A stretch of 64,000 nt of DNA from Staphylococcus pseudoxylosus. Its GTDB lineage: Bacteria; Bacillota; Bacilli; Staphylococcales; Staphylococcaceae. Under the pieces are notes generated by a model. That model saw nothing but the letters and a program-made list of their open reading frames with translations. It made no database searches and was not told the origin of the DNA. Both the position numbers and the translations under genes were made by a program. This document shows positions 38,352 through 48,908 of this stretch, piece after piece. The stretch lies in contig NZ_RCVN01000006.1 of assembly GCF_003697915.1 (NCBI RefSeq), positions 124,001-188,000 on the forward strand, given 5' to 3'. How positions within the stretch are numbered: the stretch's first letter is position 1; every line of letters begins with the position of its first letter.

Positions 38352-39185
38352 ATGGAATTTTTTCAACAATTACTCGATTATAAATTTTTAAGCAATGCAC
38401 TAATTATTTCAATTGTTGTAGGTATTGTATGTGGAACAGTCGGCTCTCTCATTGTTCTTAGAGGCCTTTCACTAATGGGAGATGCCATGAGCCATGCCGT
38501 ACTACCAGGTGTAGCACTATCATTTTTATTCAATATACCTATGTTTATTGGTGCTTTAGCAACGGGGATGGTGGCAAGTATTTTTATTGGTTTTATTACT
38601 AAAAATAGTAAAACCAAATCCGACGCAGCTATCGGCATTAGCTATACTGCATTTTTAGCTTTAGGGATTATCTTAGTCAGTTTAATCAATAGTACAACCG
38701 ATCTTTATCATATTTTATTCGGTAATTTACTCGCAGTTACACAAGTCACATTCTGGTCAACTATCGTTGTTGGAGTTTTAGTAATGTTATTAATTATTGT
38801 TTTTTATAGACCTTTAATGGTTTCAACTTTCGATCCAGTATTCAGTAGAATGAGTGGCTTAAATACTACATTAATTCATTACTTTGTAATGCTATTACTA
38901 TCTCTTGTAACTGTAGCAAGCATTCAAACTGTCGGTATTATACTGGTGGTAGCTTTACTTATAACACCAGCATCTGCCGCATTTTTAATTTCTAAAAAAT
39001 TACATACAATGATGATTGTAGCTAGTCTAATTAGTACTGTAAGTGCTATTGTCGGACTATATTTCAGCTACGTTTACAACATCCCTAGTGGTGCAACGAT
39101 TGTATTCTTCGCATTCTTAATTTATATCGTTATTTTTGCATTAACTAAATTAGAACTTTTTAAAAAGAGAGGACAACAAACATGA
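38352..39185 (+). CDS. mntB: MntB, manganese ABC transporter permease
   Basis: A 277-residue ABC-3 (ZnuB-like) permease with about eight helices: GTVGSLIVLRGLSLMGDAMSHAVLPGVAL is the family hallmark and QTVGIILVVALLITPASAAFL the coupling region. Overlaps mntC by 4 bases. Confidence 0.93.
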   Translation: MEFFQQLLDYKFLSNALIISIVVGIVCGTVGSLIVLRGLSLMGDAMSHAVLPGVALSFLFNIPMFIGALATGMVASIFIGFITKNSKTKSDAAIGISYTAFLALGIILVSLINSTTDLYHILFGNLLAVTQVTFWSTIVVGVLVMLLIIVFYRPLMVSTFDPVFSRMSGLNTTLIHYFVMLLLSLVTVASIQTVGIILVVALLITPASAAFLISKKLHTMMIVASLISTVSAIVGLYFSYVYNIPSGATIVFFAFLIYIVIFALTKLELFKKRGQQT

Positions 39186-40111
39186 AGAAATTACTATCAA
39201 TCGCTTTAATATTTTTACTATTTTTAGCAGCCTGTGGTAACGACAAGAATGGCTCAGGTGCAAATTCAAACGAAAAATTAAAAGTTGTAACAACAAACTC
39301 TATTTTATATGACATGGTTAAAAACGCTGGCGGTAAAAACGTGGAAATTCACAGCATCGTACCAATAGGCCAAGATCCACATGAATACGAAGTTAAGCCT
39401 AAAGATATTAAAGCGTTAACTGATGCTGATATCGTTTTTTATAACGGCTTAAATTTAGAAACAGGTAATGGTTGGTTTGATAAAGCCTTATCTCAAGCTG
39501 GTAAGTCAGCAAAAGACGACAGTGTAGTAAAAGTGTCTGATAAAGTAAAACCATTATACTTAAACGGTGCTGAAGGCGATGAAAGTAAACAAGACCCACA
39601 TGCTTGGTTAAGCCTTGAAAATGGCATAAAATACGTAGAAACAATTAGAGATAGCTTATTAAAACACGATAAAGCACATAATGATGATATCAAATCGCAC
39701 AGCAAAGATTATATCGCTAAATTAGAAGAATTAAATAAAGAGAGTCATGAAAAATTCAATGATATACCAAAAGAACGCAGAGCCATGATTACAAGTGAAG
39801 GTGCATTTAAATACTTCTCTAAACAATATGACATCACACCAGGTTATATCTGGGAGATAAACACTGAAAAACAAGGTACACCAGAACAAATGAAGCAAGC
39901 GATTCAATTCGTAAAAGATCATGACTTAAAACATCTCCTTGTTGAAACAAGCGTAGATAAGAAGAGTATGCAAAGCTTAAGTGAAGAAACTAATAAAGAT
40001 ATATACGGTGAAGTATTTACTGATTCAATTGGTCAAGAAGGATCAAAAGGTGACTCTTATTACAATATGATGAAATCAAATATCGAAACTGTTCACGGCA
40101 GCATGGAATAA
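39182..40111 (+). CDS. mntC: MntC, manganese-binding lipoprotein
   Basis: A 309-residue cluster A-I solute-binding protein with a lipoprotein signal (LAAC, lipidated Cys18). Metal ligands of the family are visible: His in GQDPHEYEVKP, His in KQDPHAWLSLENG, Glu in TSEGAFKYFSKQY, and Asp in EVFTDSIGQEG. It captures Mn2+ at the outer membrane face. Its 3' untranslated region carries the RsaC-like RNA. Confidence 0.94.
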   Translation: MKKLLSIALIFLLFLAACGNDKNGSGANSNEKLKVVTTNSILYDMVKNAGGKNVEIHSIVPIGQDPHEYEVKPKDIKALTDADIVFYNGLNLETGNGWFDKALSQAGKSAKDDSVVKVSDKVKPLYLNGAEGDESKQDPHAWLSLENGIKYVETIRDSLLKHDKAHNDDIKSHSKDYIAKLEELNKESHEKFNDIPKERRAMITSEGAFKYFSKQYDITPGYIWEINTEKQGTPEQMKQAIQFVKDHDLKHLLVETSVDKKSMQSLSEETNKDIYGEVFTDSIGQEGSKGDSYYNMMKSNIETVHGSME

Positions 40112-40221
40112 ATGGTTTGGGCTATTTAACCTAGGTCATAGGTGAATAGTCCCATGCCGTACAGCTTTCCTCCTAATTGCGTACGGCATGGTGGTATTCA
40201 AGCCTTAAATCATCTCCCTAA

Positions 40222-40258
40222 CTCCATCAATGGTCGGTTCCTCCCCCCATTGATGGAG
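40222..40258 (+). terminator. First terminator after mntC (hairpin B)
   Basis: CTCCATCAATGG/CCATTGATGGAG followed by ATTTTTAT. It could end mntABC or be read through to the hairpin at 40366. Confidence 0.6.
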
Positions 40259-40365
40259 ATTTTTATAATACTTTTTAAATAAGAACATAGTTATATTTTG
40301 CTAAATCAAATCATAGATTTCATAAAAAAGCAGCGCCCTTTGATGGCAACAGCTCAGAACGTAGA

Positions 40366-40394
40366 CAAACCTTAGGTGATAGTCCTAAGGTTTG
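40366..40394 (+). terminator. Second terminator after mntC (hairpin C)
   Basis: CAAACCTTAGG/CCTAAGGTTTG, 7-base loop, then TTTATTTATATTT. Candidate 3' end of the RsaC-like RNA. Confidence 0.75.
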
Positions 40395-40530
40395 TTTATT
40401 TATATTTGTATAGCTATTTTTCAAAATAATACTAAACTTTTAAACCAAAATCAGCGTTTTTTCAATATCATCAACACCGCTACTGGTTAATTTATATATT
40501 ATCATCTTTTCAGTGTAATATTGACAGTCA

Positions 40531-40606
40531 TTTAGTCGGACTCTTGTAGGAAGTGCACTAGCCGAAAACTACGGGCTATAGCAGCGCCCGCGCGAAAAGC
40601 GTGCAC
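40531..40606. other. GC-rich structured island of unknown role
   Basis: A block far richer in G+C than its surroundings, with GTGCAC at 40553-40558 and again at 40601-40606, a TAGCC/GGCTA hairpin between them and CGCGC-GAAAA-GCGTG near the end. It encodes no protein and lies between the RsaC-like region and the antiporter terminator. Confidence 0.4.
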
Positions 40607-40612
40607 AAAAAA

Positions 40613-40645
40613 ACTGCCAGCAAAGTCGGAGACTTTGTCGACAGT
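40613..40645 (-). terminator. Terminator of the CPA1 antiporter gene
   Basis: Arms ACTGCCAGCAAAGTC/GACTTTGTCGACAGT with loop GGA. Two of the three odd pairs become G-U only in the minus-strand RNA, and seven T's follow on that strand. Confidence 0.85.
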
Positions 40646-40665
40646 ATGAATATATTCCATATAAT

Positions 40666-42717
40666 TTAATCCGTCAGACTATCTACAATAATCATTTCAT
40701 CGTAATTTATTGCTTCACGGATTTTTAATGCTGTCACTTCACTTACTTCTTCATCTTCAACAAGTTGATTTAAAATACGACGTTGCTCTTTAAGTGCAAG
40801 TAATTTAATTTTTGTTATTGAATTTTCATTTTTAGGATTAAAGAAATTAGAAGGTGTTAAGTTATCTATACGAAGAAGATAGCTATCACAAATCATACCG
40901 ACTTCTAATTTATTATCTTCAGTTGTTTCTTTTGCTAAACGGCTCACAACGCGATAGTGAACTGTACGCATCACATTTGAAATCTCTTGTAAGTTATCAA
41001 TTATGGATAACGGAGATGCCGCATTAGTTTTTACTTTATACTTAATCCTTCTTTTTAAAATCATTGCTCTGAATTCAACTTTTATACGTTGTATTAATGA
41101 AGCTTGTTTATAAACTTGAGTCCGTTCTGTATAACGCATATAGTTATCTAACACGTTAGTAGTAATATCGCCATTCTCAACTAAATTATTGAGTGTATGG
41201 TTCTCTACGTCAAATGCTAATTTTTGTAATCTTTGAAGTTCTTTAGTATTTTCATCTTCATTTTCAACAGTTCTAAGGAAAGCCAATTTATCATGATAAT
41301 CCTTAATTACGTTGCCATATTGAAAACTAGATTCTACTGAAGACATTTGATTTAAATTATCTATTACTTTTTCTAAAATATAGACACGGGCTTGTTTGAA
41401 ATTCATACCCACAACTTTAGGTTTCTTAGCGTTAGGAGTAACAACAGGAAGTACAAATTGTGCTACGATTAAACTAATAATGACCATGCCTGAAGCTATA
41501 AACAATAGATCATCTCTAAAAGTAAACGAGTGATGGTCTGCAAGCATATAAGGTAATGTTAAAGCAATGGCTAAAGAAATCGTCCCATGAACACCACATA
41601 AAGTCATGATAAAAGCATACATGCCACGTTTAGGTGGGGTTTCCTTTACTTTGGTTTCATCTTCATTATATGAAATCATTTTCTGGAATGGGCTGACTGG
41701 TAAGTAAAAATACGGATATAAAACAAAAACCCATAAAAATCTAAATAAATAAATAGCTAAGGCAATTAAACATGTCACCACTATTAAGAAAATTAAATTG
41801 TGTGGTTCATTTTCAATGATACGCCCCACTACTTCAGGGATTAGGTAACCTAAAATAGAAAATACAAAACCATTCAAAGCATATCCTAAAATATTCCAAG
41901 TATGGTTATAGCTCATCTGCAATCTTGTACGTGCTTGAGCAATACGATCACGTTCAAAACCATGAACTAAACCAGCAATTACTGCTGCAATAATACCAGA
42001 GGCATGGAACATTTCTGCCACGATATAAGTTACAAATGGTGTGACTAACTGAATAAATGTGAACATATTAATATTTTCAATACCACGACGAGACAGTGTC
42101 ACTCTAAATCTAACTAGCGCAACACCTATGATTAACCCTACGACAAAGCCACCAATTGAAGAGATTAAGAACTGTTCAACAGCATTAATCATTGAGAAGC
42201 CACCTGTAATCAGCGCTGCTACAGCAATTTTAAAGGATATGATACCAGCTGCATCATTTAAGAGAGATTCACCCTCTAAAATTGTCATAGAACCCTTCGG
42301 TAATACTTTCCCATTAGTTATAGCTTGTACTGCGACTGCATCCGTTGGACATAGTATTGCGGCCAACGCAAAGGCAGCTGCCATTGGTAACTCTGGCCAA
42401 ATCCAATGTACAAATAGTCCTACCACTATAACTGTCGTAACTACTAGTCCTAACGCCATCATTAAGACTGGTTTTATGTACCGTCGCAAATGGACACGTG
42501 AAACTTTAACACCTTCAACAAACAGTAGCGGTGCAATCAAAGCGACCATAAATAGTTCCGAATCAAATCGAAATTCAACGGGAATTGGTGTCACATACAA
42601 TAACATACCTAGTATAATTTGGATAAAAGCCAACGGTACCTTAGGAAGTATTGTGTGCACCAGCGAACTTACAATAACAAGTGCTAAAAATATAAGTATC
42701 GTTTCAAATATTTGCAA
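40666..42717 (-). CDS. CPA1-family Na+(K+)/H+ antiporter
   Basis: A 683-residue NhaP/NHE-like antiporter with about 12 helices and a long cytoplasmic C-terminal tail (from about residue 420) rich in charged helices. Transport motifs are ILCPTDAVAVQ and the ND pair in EGESLLNDAAG. It exchanges sodium or potassium for protons. AGAGGTGA sits just before a TTG at 42717 (MQIFETILIF); the ATG at 42738 lies upstream of that site and is unlikely. It stands beside the mnh2 operon, giving two different antiporter types side by side. Confidence 0.85.
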   Translation of the reverse strand: MQIFETILIFLALVIVSSLVHTILPKVPLAFIQIILGMLLYVTPIPVEFRFDSELFMVALIAPLLFVEGVKVSRVHLRRYIKPVLMMALGLVVTTVIVVGLFVHWIWPELPMAAAFALAAILCPTDAVAVQAITNGKVLPKGSMTILEGESLLNDAAGIISFKIAVAALITGGFSMINAVEQFLISSIGGFVVGLIIGVALVRFRVTLSRRGIENINMFTFIQLVTPFVTYIVAEMFHASGIIAAVIAGLVHGFERDRIAQARTRLQMSYNHTWNILGYALNGFVFSILGYLIPEVVGRIIENEPHNLIFLIVVTCLIALAIYLFRFLWVFVLYPYFYLPVSPFQKMISYNEDETKVKETPPKRGMYAFIMTLCGVHGTISLAIALTLPYMLADHHSFTFRDDLLFIASGMVIISLIVAQFVLPVVTPNAKKPKVVGMNFKQARVYILEKVIDNLNQMSSVESSFQYGNVIKDYHDKLAFLRTVENEDENTKELQRLQKLAFDVENHTLNNLVENGDITTNVLDNYMRYTERTQVYKQASLIQRIKVEFRAMILKRRIKYKVKTNAASPLSIIDNLQEISNVMRTVHYRVVSRLAKETTEDNKLEVGMICDSYLLRIDNLTPSNFFNPKNENSITKIKLLALKEQRRILNQLVEDEEVSEVTALKIREAINYDEMIIVDSLTD

Positions 42718-43038
42718 GGTTTCACCTCTTTTCAACATAATTATTCATTCATAATTGTTGAGGTTGAAACATAAAATAATATTGTCTTTAATTGAACATA
42801 TTGTGTTTCAAACTCTTACTCATCAAATACCAAACGTTTTTCATCCCCAATTTGATAATTAATTTAAAAATTAACATAATTACAAATATATATTATTTTA
42901 TCATTTTATTGACTATCCCTTAAACGTAATGCACCTAAAACCTATAACTTTCTATTTTAAAGTAAATTTACGATTAATTAAGCCTTTTTAAACAAAAAGA
43001 CACTTCTTAAAATATGAGAAGTGTCTCTTTGAAACAAA
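42718..43038. other. Intergenic region mnhG2 to the antiporter gene
   Basis: About 320 AT-rich bases without a gene, containing the mnh2 terminator (42998-43026) and the antiporter promoter, which was not resolved. Confidence 0.5.
42998..43026 (-). terminator. Terminator of the mnh2 operon
   Basis: AGACACTTCT/AGAAGTGTCT (10 bp) with TTTTTGTTT on the minus strand. Confidence 0.85.
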
Positions 43039-43485
43039 TTAGTAATCATGTTCTTTTTCATACGTTTTTCTTCTACGTTCTTCACGCTCATGTGCACGTT
43101 TTTTCAATTGTTCAAATGTGTTATTCTCAGTAGCACTCAATAATATATTCGTTTGTCTAGGCGCATCACTTTTTCTATACATATACGCGCCAGTACGGTA
43201 TGCTGCACGAGAAATTAAGTGCCCCCCAACAGGAGAAGTTAAATTAATAAACACTAAAGCGAGAATAAGTCTTACACTTAAATAACCTTGTGACGAAATA
43301 AAATAGATGATAACGCCCACAAGCGTCAATAATACAGATAACGTTGAACTTTTCGTTGCCGCATGACTACGTAAAAAGACATCTTGGAATTTAATTAAAC
43401 CAATGGCACTAATTAAAGCTATAATACTTCCTAAAAATATCATAAAGGCTGCAATAAGATTAACGATTTCGCTTGTTATTTGCAT
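43039..43485 (-). CDS. mnhG2: MnhG2, Mrp antiporter subunit G
   Basis: A 148-residue subunit with three helices; [36 protein letters not shown] is the MnhG/PhaG signature. A basic, hydrophilic tail of about 40 residues follows. Last gene of the operon; overlaps mnhF2. Confidence 0.92.
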   Translation of the reverse strand: MQITSEIVNLIAAFMIFLGSIIALISAIGLIKFQDVFLRSHAATKSSTLSVLLTLVGVIIYFISSQGYLSVRLILALVFINLTSPVGGHLISRAAYRTGAYMYRKSDAPRQTNILLSATENNTFEQLKKRAHEREERRRKTYEKEHDY

Positions 43486-43762
43486 TGAAGACGTGCCCCC
43501 CTTCTATAAATCTAGAAATTGACACTGTACTTACAAAGGAAATAATGGCAATAAGTAATATCGAATCCAAGAATGAGAATGTGCCGAACACGATGCTTAG
43601 CAATCCGACCATCGACATTAATATTGCACTGGCAGCATCAAATGCAACTACTCTATCTGCAGTAGTCGGACCCTTTATCAATCTAAATAGTGTTAATAAC
43701 AAAGCTATGCCAAATATAATTAGCGCACTCGTAATAAAGAAATCTATTAGATATTCAATCAT
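43460..43762 (-). CDS. mnhF2: MnhF2, Mrp antiporter subunit F
   Basis: A 100-residue, three-helix subunit with [24 protein letters not shown], the MrpF signature. Overlaps both neighbours in the mnh2 operon. Confidence 0.93.
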   Translation of the reverse strand: MIEYLIDFFITSALIIFGIALLLTLFRLIKGPTTADRVVAFDAASAILMSMVGLLSIVFGTFSFLDSILLIAIISFVSTVSISRFIEGGHVFNANNKRNR

Positions 43763-44241
43763 TCTGCCACCTCCAATATGAGTCCTTCATATTGTCTGAT
43801 ACTTTTCAGTAATTTCTGCTTTTCTTTATCTGAAACATCAATGGCATGTATAAAGAACTTTTGCTTTTCTTTCGAAATTCTAATAACTGTAGATCCAGGC
43901 GTGATAATAATTAAAATTGTTAGGAAAGATACTTCCCAATCTGTATCTAACGTCGTCTCATAAGTTACTAATCCAGGATTTAAGTCCTTTGTTTTAAATA
44001 ATATATAATTGATTGTCGTTATACTTGAAGTAATTAGCTGGTAAAGATAAACTGCTAAAAATTTAATACTGACCCAAACTTTTTTCAAATAGAATTGTTG
44101 TCCAAAAAAACGATGTAAAATATAGATAACTAATAAACCTATGAGGTAACCTGCAAAAAAGGTCGATATTTTAAAAGAATCTTCATCTTGAAAAAGGACC
44201 CATAAAAAGGCAATGACAATATTAAGTAAGACTTGTCTCAT
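43759..44241 (-). CDS. mnhE2: MnhE2, Mrp antiporter subunit E
   Basis: A 160-residue subunit: two or three helices and a cytoplasmic half with [33 protein letters not shown], the MrpE pattern. Overlaps mnhF2 by 4 bases and mnhD2 by one base. Confidence 0.93.
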   Translation of the reverse strand: MRQVLLNIVIAFLWVLFQDEDSFKISTFFAGYLIGLLVIYILHRFFGQQFYLKKVWVSIKFLAVYLYQLITSSITTINYILFKTKDLNPGLVTYETTLDTDWEVSFLTILIIITPGSTVIRISKEKQKFFIHAIDVSDKEKQKLLKSIRQYEGLILEVAE

Positions 44242-45743
44242 TATTTATCCTCCTTCATTAAATGAGGATTAACCATTTTTTCGAACAATCCATCATCCAT
44301 ATTTAAGTGCGTCGCATTTTCAGTTACTTTAAATATTAACGGCGCCGCAATACCCATTGCGATAATCGTTGCTACTAAGATACCTATAAGGACTTTACGG
44401 TATTGTGGAATTTTTTTAAACACAATAGCCTCGCCTCTTTGTTCATTGCCGAGATACATCACAAAGAATACTCTAAATAAACTAAACATCGCTATTAAGC
44501 TTGTAATAATCATCAGCGTTAAACCAATGTAGTTCCCATTTTCAATTGCACCTTCAAAAATGAACACCTTACCAGGGAAACCACTTAACGGAGGCACCCC
44601 ACCGATTGCTAAAATCATCACAACAAACGCTACACCAAAGAATGGCTCTTGTTTCGCCAACCCATGTAAACTTCGATATTGTCTATAACCCGTCACATAT
44701 ACCAGACTACCTATAATAAAGAATAGCAACGTTTTAACTACAATATCATTCGCTAAATAGAAAATAGCACCGTTCACACCTGCAAAAGTATTCGTTCCCA
44801 ATCCTAAAATTACAAAACCGATAGACAAAATAACCTGATATGCTGCAATTTTTTTAATATCTTTATATGCAAGTACACCAAAAGCACCTATTAGCATTGT
44901 AATGCAAGATAAGAAAACTAATAACGGGTGTGAAATCCCATGATGTTCATCAAATATAAGTGTAAAGAAACGAATTAATGCGTAAGCACCAACTTTAGTC
45001 ATTAATGCTGCGAATAGTGCTGCTAATTCTGTATTTAACACTGCATATGCTTTAGGTAACCACATAAATAGTACTAATGCAGCTTTTGCACCAAATGCAA
45101 TTAAGAACACCATGGAAACAATTACGATAGAATTCTTATCATTCATTTCATTTAGTCGTTGAGATACAAGTGTGAAATTTAATGTACCTGTTAATTTGTA
45201 CAATAAACCAATGCCTAATAATAGTAACCATGAACCTAAAATATTAAGTACGACATAGATAATTGCAGCACGTAATTGTTCTACTGATTGCCCTAATGTA
45301 ATAAGTACAAATGATGCCAATAACATCACTTCAAACATCACATAGATATTGAATAAGTCTGCAGTTAGAAATGAGCCTATTACGCCGACAGTTAAGAATA
45401 AAATAAAACTAGGTAAATAGTAACGTATCGCTCTTTTCTCAGTTCGTCCAAAGCCATATGCCATAATCAGCGTAACGACAAAACTTGAAGTTACAACCAA
45501 CAATAGACTTAAGGAATCTCCGACAAATTGAATACCATATGGCGCTTTCCAACCGCCAAAATCTAACGCGAGTGGTTTGTTATACATCACATAAATGAGC
45601 AATGCTAAAGAAACGAACGTTGTAAGAGCCATTGTACCAATTGAAAAGATCCTAGATAACCTACTGTGTGTACGAATGAACACTAAGCCTAAACCACAAA
45701 CAGCTGGTAGTAGTAATGGTAATATTAATAAATTACTCATCAT
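44241..45743 (-). CDS. mnhD2: MnhD2, Mrp antiporter subunit D (NuoN-like)
   Basis: A 500-residue proton-pump-like subunit with about 14 helices related to complex I NuoL/M/N. The conserved Glu in [15 protein letters not shown] and Lys in [19 protein letters not shown] are present. The frame extends to 45755, but GAGGTG precedes the ATG at 45743 at proper distance and the family starts here. Overlaps mnhC2. Confidence 0.92.
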   Translation of the reverse strand: MMSNLLILPLLLPAVCGLGLVFIRTHSRLSRIFSIGTMALTTFVSLALLIYVMYNKPLALDFGGWKAPYGIQFVGDSLSLLLVVTSSFVVTLIMAYGFGRTEKRAIRYYLPSFILFLTVGVIGSFLTADLFNIYVMFEVMLLASFVLITLGQSVEQLRAAIIYVVLNILGSWLLLLGIGLLYKLTGTLNFTLVSQRLNEMNDKNSIVIVSMVFLIAFGAKAALVLFMWLPKAYAVLNTELAALFAALMTKVGAYALIRFFTLIFDEHHGISHPLLVFLSCITMLIGAFGVLAYKDIKKIAAYQVILSIGFVILGLGTNTFAGVNGAIFYLANDIVVKTLLFFIIGSLVYVTGYRQYRSLHGLAKQEPFFGVAFVVMILAIGGVPPLSGFPGKVFIFEGAIENGNYIGLTLMIITSLIAMFSLFRVFFVMYLGNEQRGEAIVFKKIPQYRKVLIGILVATIIAMGIAAPLIFKVTENATHLNMDDGLFEKMVNPHLMKEDK

Positions 45744-46080
45744 TGTCATCATCACCTCTCAGTACATCGATTTCATCTTCTTTAGTTACACGATATGTTC
45801 TATAAACAAGTACTAAGAGAAAGGCAGTCATTGCAAATCCGATAACAATTGCAGTTAATACAATCGCTTGTAATAAAGGATCCACAAATTGCTTACTTCC
45901 TTCACCAATTAAAGGTTCAACCATATCTTTGCTGTATTTACCCATACTCATAATAATTAGATTACCTGCATGCGTGTATATTGAAATTCCAATAACAATT
46001 CTTATTAAATTGACCGATAATATCATATACGTTCCAATAAATATTAAAAAGCCAATAACCATTAATAAAATTAAATTCAT
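45733..46080 (-). CDS. mnhC2: MnhC2, Mrp antiporter subunit C (NuoK-like)
   Basis: A 115-residue NuoK-like subunit with three helices: [18 protein letters not shown] and [23 protein letters not shown] are the family landmarks. Overlaps its neighbours on both sides. Confidence 0.94.
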   Translation of the reverse strand: MNLILLMVIGFLIFIGTYMILSVNLIRIVIGISIYTHAGNLIIMSMGKYSKDMVEPLIGEGSKQFVDPLLQAIVLTAIVIGFAMTAFLLVLVYRTYRVTKEDEIDVLRGDDDNDE

Positions 46081-46502
46081 GAGCGACCACCACTAATTGA
46101 AAGCATAACTGTAACAACCACACCAACTACGGATAATACAATACCCGCTTCAAATAGCGTTACAGTTGATAAATGTACTTCACCTAGCAATGGTAGCTGT
46201 ACATATGCATCTGTTTGGTAAAGGAACGGTTTACCAAAGAACATAGGTACAACTGCTGTAATAAATGATAGTAAAGAACCACAAATCATTAGAATTCTGA
46301 AATCTAATGGTAATGCGACTAAAACTTGTTTAACGTCGAAGGCCAAAAACATCAATAGAAATGCTGAGCTGAAAACGAGACCGCCAATAAAGCCACCACC
46401 TGGATTATTATGACCAGCTAAAAACAGATAAAATCCAAAAGTTAATAGTATAAATACGACAATCTTCGTTATCGTTCGTAATACAACATCATTCTCTTTC
46501 AT
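46077..46502 (-). CDS. mnhB2: MnhB2, Mrp antiporter subunit B
   Basis: A 141-residue, four-helix MrpB subunit: [27 protein letters not shown] is diagnostic. Overlaps mnhA2 and mnhC2. Confidence 0.94.
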   Translation of the reverse strand: MKENDVVLRTITKIVVFILLTFGFYLFLAGHNNPGGGFIGGLVFSSAFLLMFLAFDVKQVLVALPLDFRILMICGSLLSFITAVVPMFFGKPFLYQTDAYVQLPLLGEVHLSTVTLFEAGIVLSVVGVVVTVMLSISGGRS

Positions 46503-48885
46503 CTTGACCCCTCCGTTCTTTAAAGTTAAGTAATGTATAAATACCTAAACCAGCTATGATTAACACCATACCTTCAAACAATGTATCTAAAGCACGGAAA
46601 TCACCTAGTATTGAATTCACAATGTTTTTACCACCTGCTAAATTATAAGCATCATGATAAAACGTTGAAATTGTAGGCATTGAATCACTTTGTTGAGCGA
46701 TAAACACCAGTGCCACGACAATGATTGCCATCAGTAGTGATACGACAATTTTGACTGCTTCACGCTTTTTGTGTACTTTTGCACGCGGAACGTTTGGTAG
46801 TCTTGAAAAACTGACGATAAACAGAATCGTAGTAATCGTTTCTACCACTAATTGTGTTAATGCTAAATCTGGCGCTTTCATTAAAATGAAGAAAATTGTG
46901 ACACAATAACCAATAATTCCATTAAGTATGACCATAGTTAAACGTTGACGAATAAATGTTAAAGCTATACCGAGTACAAATACAACGATTAATGTAATTA
47001 CTTCAATTGGACCAAATTCACTGACATGAATCTGTTGGACGCGTGGGAAGCCTGCTTGAATAATCCCATAAATGACAACCATACTAAATATTAATAAAGT
47101 CAATGTAATATAATGATTTAAGCGGTTATTCATTAAAGTACGGATACCATAACCAGAATAGTGTTCGAATTGATTATATGAACCTATATATAAGTCGGTG
47201 ATAGATTTCACCTTAAGTTTGTCAGCATAATTTTTCCAATTTATTTTAAAGGCCATCGTAAACCCAACAACTATTACAATAATGCTTAATATGAGCGGTA
47301 AATTGAAGCCATGCCATTGAGCAATATGTGGCGCCACATTATCTACTTTTTCTCCAATTGTGATACTTCGTAATGCCGGTAAAATAACATGATGTCCAAA
47401 AACATTTGGGACAAAGAAGATAACCGGTAATAAAATCATCATAATTGCAGAAGGTAGAGTAAAGACAAACGGCTCATGCGGTGATGTTATCGGTAAATCT
47501 GCTTTTTGATAATCTCCCCAGAACACTTCTTTAATCATGTAAGCTGAATATATTAAAGTAAAGATACTTGCTAAAACCCCAATAACTGTTATCACTATAG
47601 TTAATGAAAGATTAAATTGAGGTAGTTCAACTGCACTAACTAGGCCATCAAAGAACATCTCTTTACTGAGGAATCCATTTAAAAATGGTATTCCAGCCAT
47701 AGAGAACGCTGATAATAACATAACGATGTGTGTGATTGGAAACGCCTTTCTTAATCCAGATAATCGACGGATATCTCTCGTACCTGTTTCATGATCAATA
47801 ATACCTACACCCATGAATAATGCACCTTTAAATAGTGCATGGTTCATAAGATGGAATAATGCTGCAAATAAGATAAATCCGTATGCTTCAGATAATGCAC
47901 CAGTAGGATGTTGTGCAAATCCGCCCCCTAAACCAACCATGGCAACAATCATACCTAATTGACTTATTGTTGAATAAGCTAATATAGCTTTCATATCAAA
48001 CTGTCTCGTTGCGTTTACTGCTCCAAATATCATGGTGATTAGACCAATAAATGTCACACAATAAATATAAAAATCACTCAATCCTAATAATGGTGTAAAC
48101 CTAAATAATAAGAAAATACCTGCTTTAACCATTGTTGCAGAGTGTAAATAAGCACTTACTGGTGTAGGTGCAGCCATTGCTTTTGGTAACCATATGTGGA
48201 ACGGAAACTGTGCTGACTTTGTAAATGCACCGATTAAGAATAATATAACAATTGGAATAAAAAGATTACTTTCGGCAATCTTATCGCTTTGTTCAATAAT
48301 AGAAGATATAGAATTCGTACCTGTGACAGTATAGACCATGATGAATCCTACTAATAAAGCAAGTCCACCAAACACTGTAATCATAAACGATTGAATCGCA
48401 CCAAATTGACTCTCACCTTTACTATACCAATATGCAATTAGTAAAAATGAAGAGACACTCGTTAATTCCCAGAATACATACATTAAAATGGTATTATTTG
48501 CAGTCACTACGCCTAACATACTAATCATAAAAAGTAATAAATATATATAAAAACGTGGTAAATTATCATGTTCTTTTGATAGATACTGCGTAGCATAGAA
48601 AAATACCGCTAATCCAATAAGCGAAATCAACAAGCTAAAGAATAAACTTAAGCCATCCAATCTAAAATCTATATTTATGTCCAACGATGTAAGCCACGGT
48701 ATTTTTACTGATACAAAATGACCGTGCATTACTTGTGGTAATTGCCATAAAAAGTATATAGAGGCAACGATGGGTGCTAAGAGTGCAATATGACCTGTAA
48801 ATCTTTGGATTTTAGGTATAGCCATTGTTACTAATAAAAGTAACATTATTAAAAATAAAGCTCCAAGTAGATAGACTAAACTCAT
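46489..48885 (-). CDS. mnhA2: MnhA2, Mrp antiporter subunit A (NuoL-like)
   Basis: A 798-residue subunit with about 20 helices, combining a NuoL-like domain ([57 protein letters not shown]) and a C-terminal NuoJ-like MbhD-type part ([37 protein letters not shown]). First gene of mnhA2-G2. In S. aureus Mnh2 is a cation/H+ antiporter active at alkaline pH. GGGGGA precedes the ATG. Confidence 0.94.
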   Translation of the reverse strand: MSLVYLLGALFLIMLLLLVTMAIPKIQRFTGHIALLAPIVASIYFLWQLPQVMHGHFVSVKIPWLTSLDINIDFRLDGLSLFFSLLISLIGLAVFFYATQYLSKEHDNLPRFYIYLLLFMISMLGVVTANNTILMYVFWELTSVSSFLLIAYWYSKGESQFGAIQSFMITVFGGLALLVGFIMVYTVTGTNSISSIIEQSDKIAESNLFIPIVILFLIGAFTKSAQFPFHIWLPKAMAAPTPVSAYLHSATMVKAGIFLLFRFTPLLGLSDFYIYCVTFIGLITMIFGAVNATRQFDMKAILAYSTISQLGMIVAMVGLGGGFAQHPTGALSEAYGFILFAALFHLMNHALFKGALFMGVGIIDHETGTRDIRRLSGLRKAFPITHIVMLLSAFSMAGIPFLNGFLSKEMFFDGLVSAVELPQFNLSLTIVITVIGVLASIFTLIYSAYMIKEVFWGDYQKADLPITSPHEPFVFTLPSAIMMILLPVIFFVPNVFGHHVILPALRSITIGEKVDNVAPHIAQWHGFNLPLILSIIVIVVGFTMAFKINWKNYADKLKVKSITDLYIGSYNQFEHYSGYGIRTLMNNRLNHYITLTLLIFSMVVIYGIIQAGFPRVQQIHVSEFGPIEVITLIVVFVLGIALTFIRQRLTMVILNGIIGYCVTIFFILMKAPDLALTQLVVETITTILFIVSFSRLPNVPRAKVHKKREAVKIVVSLLMAIIVVALVFIAQQSDSMPTISTFYHDAYNLAGGKNIVNSILGDFRALDTLFEGMVLIIAGLGIYTLLNFKERRGQDERE

Positions 48886-48908
48886 CGTATTCCCCCTTTA
48901 ATTATAAT

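Larger units (their letters stand above)
40112..40400 (+). ncRNA. rsaC: RsaC-like small RNA in the mntABC 3' region
   Basis: No reading frame, but strong structure on the mntC strand. Hairpin A: 11-bp arms 40152-40162 and 40181-40191 with an 18-base loop containing TTTCCTCC. Linker with ATCTCCCT (40211-40218). Hairpin B: 12-bp arms 40222-40233 and 40247-40258 with a C-rich loop (TTCCTCCCC) and a TTTTTAT tail. Hairpin C: 11-bp arms 40366-40376 and 40384-40394 with a T-rich tail. In S. aureus RsaC is cut from the mntABC transcript and silences mRNAs such as sodA through C-rich motifs. The place and the three C-rich motifs support an equivalent here; exact ends are unknown. Confidence 0.6.

Noticed and set aside
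42059..42754. 231-codon plus-strand frame
   Set aside because: It is antisense to the CPA1 antiporter; long shadow frames opposite membrane proteins are expected, and the translation has no family motif.
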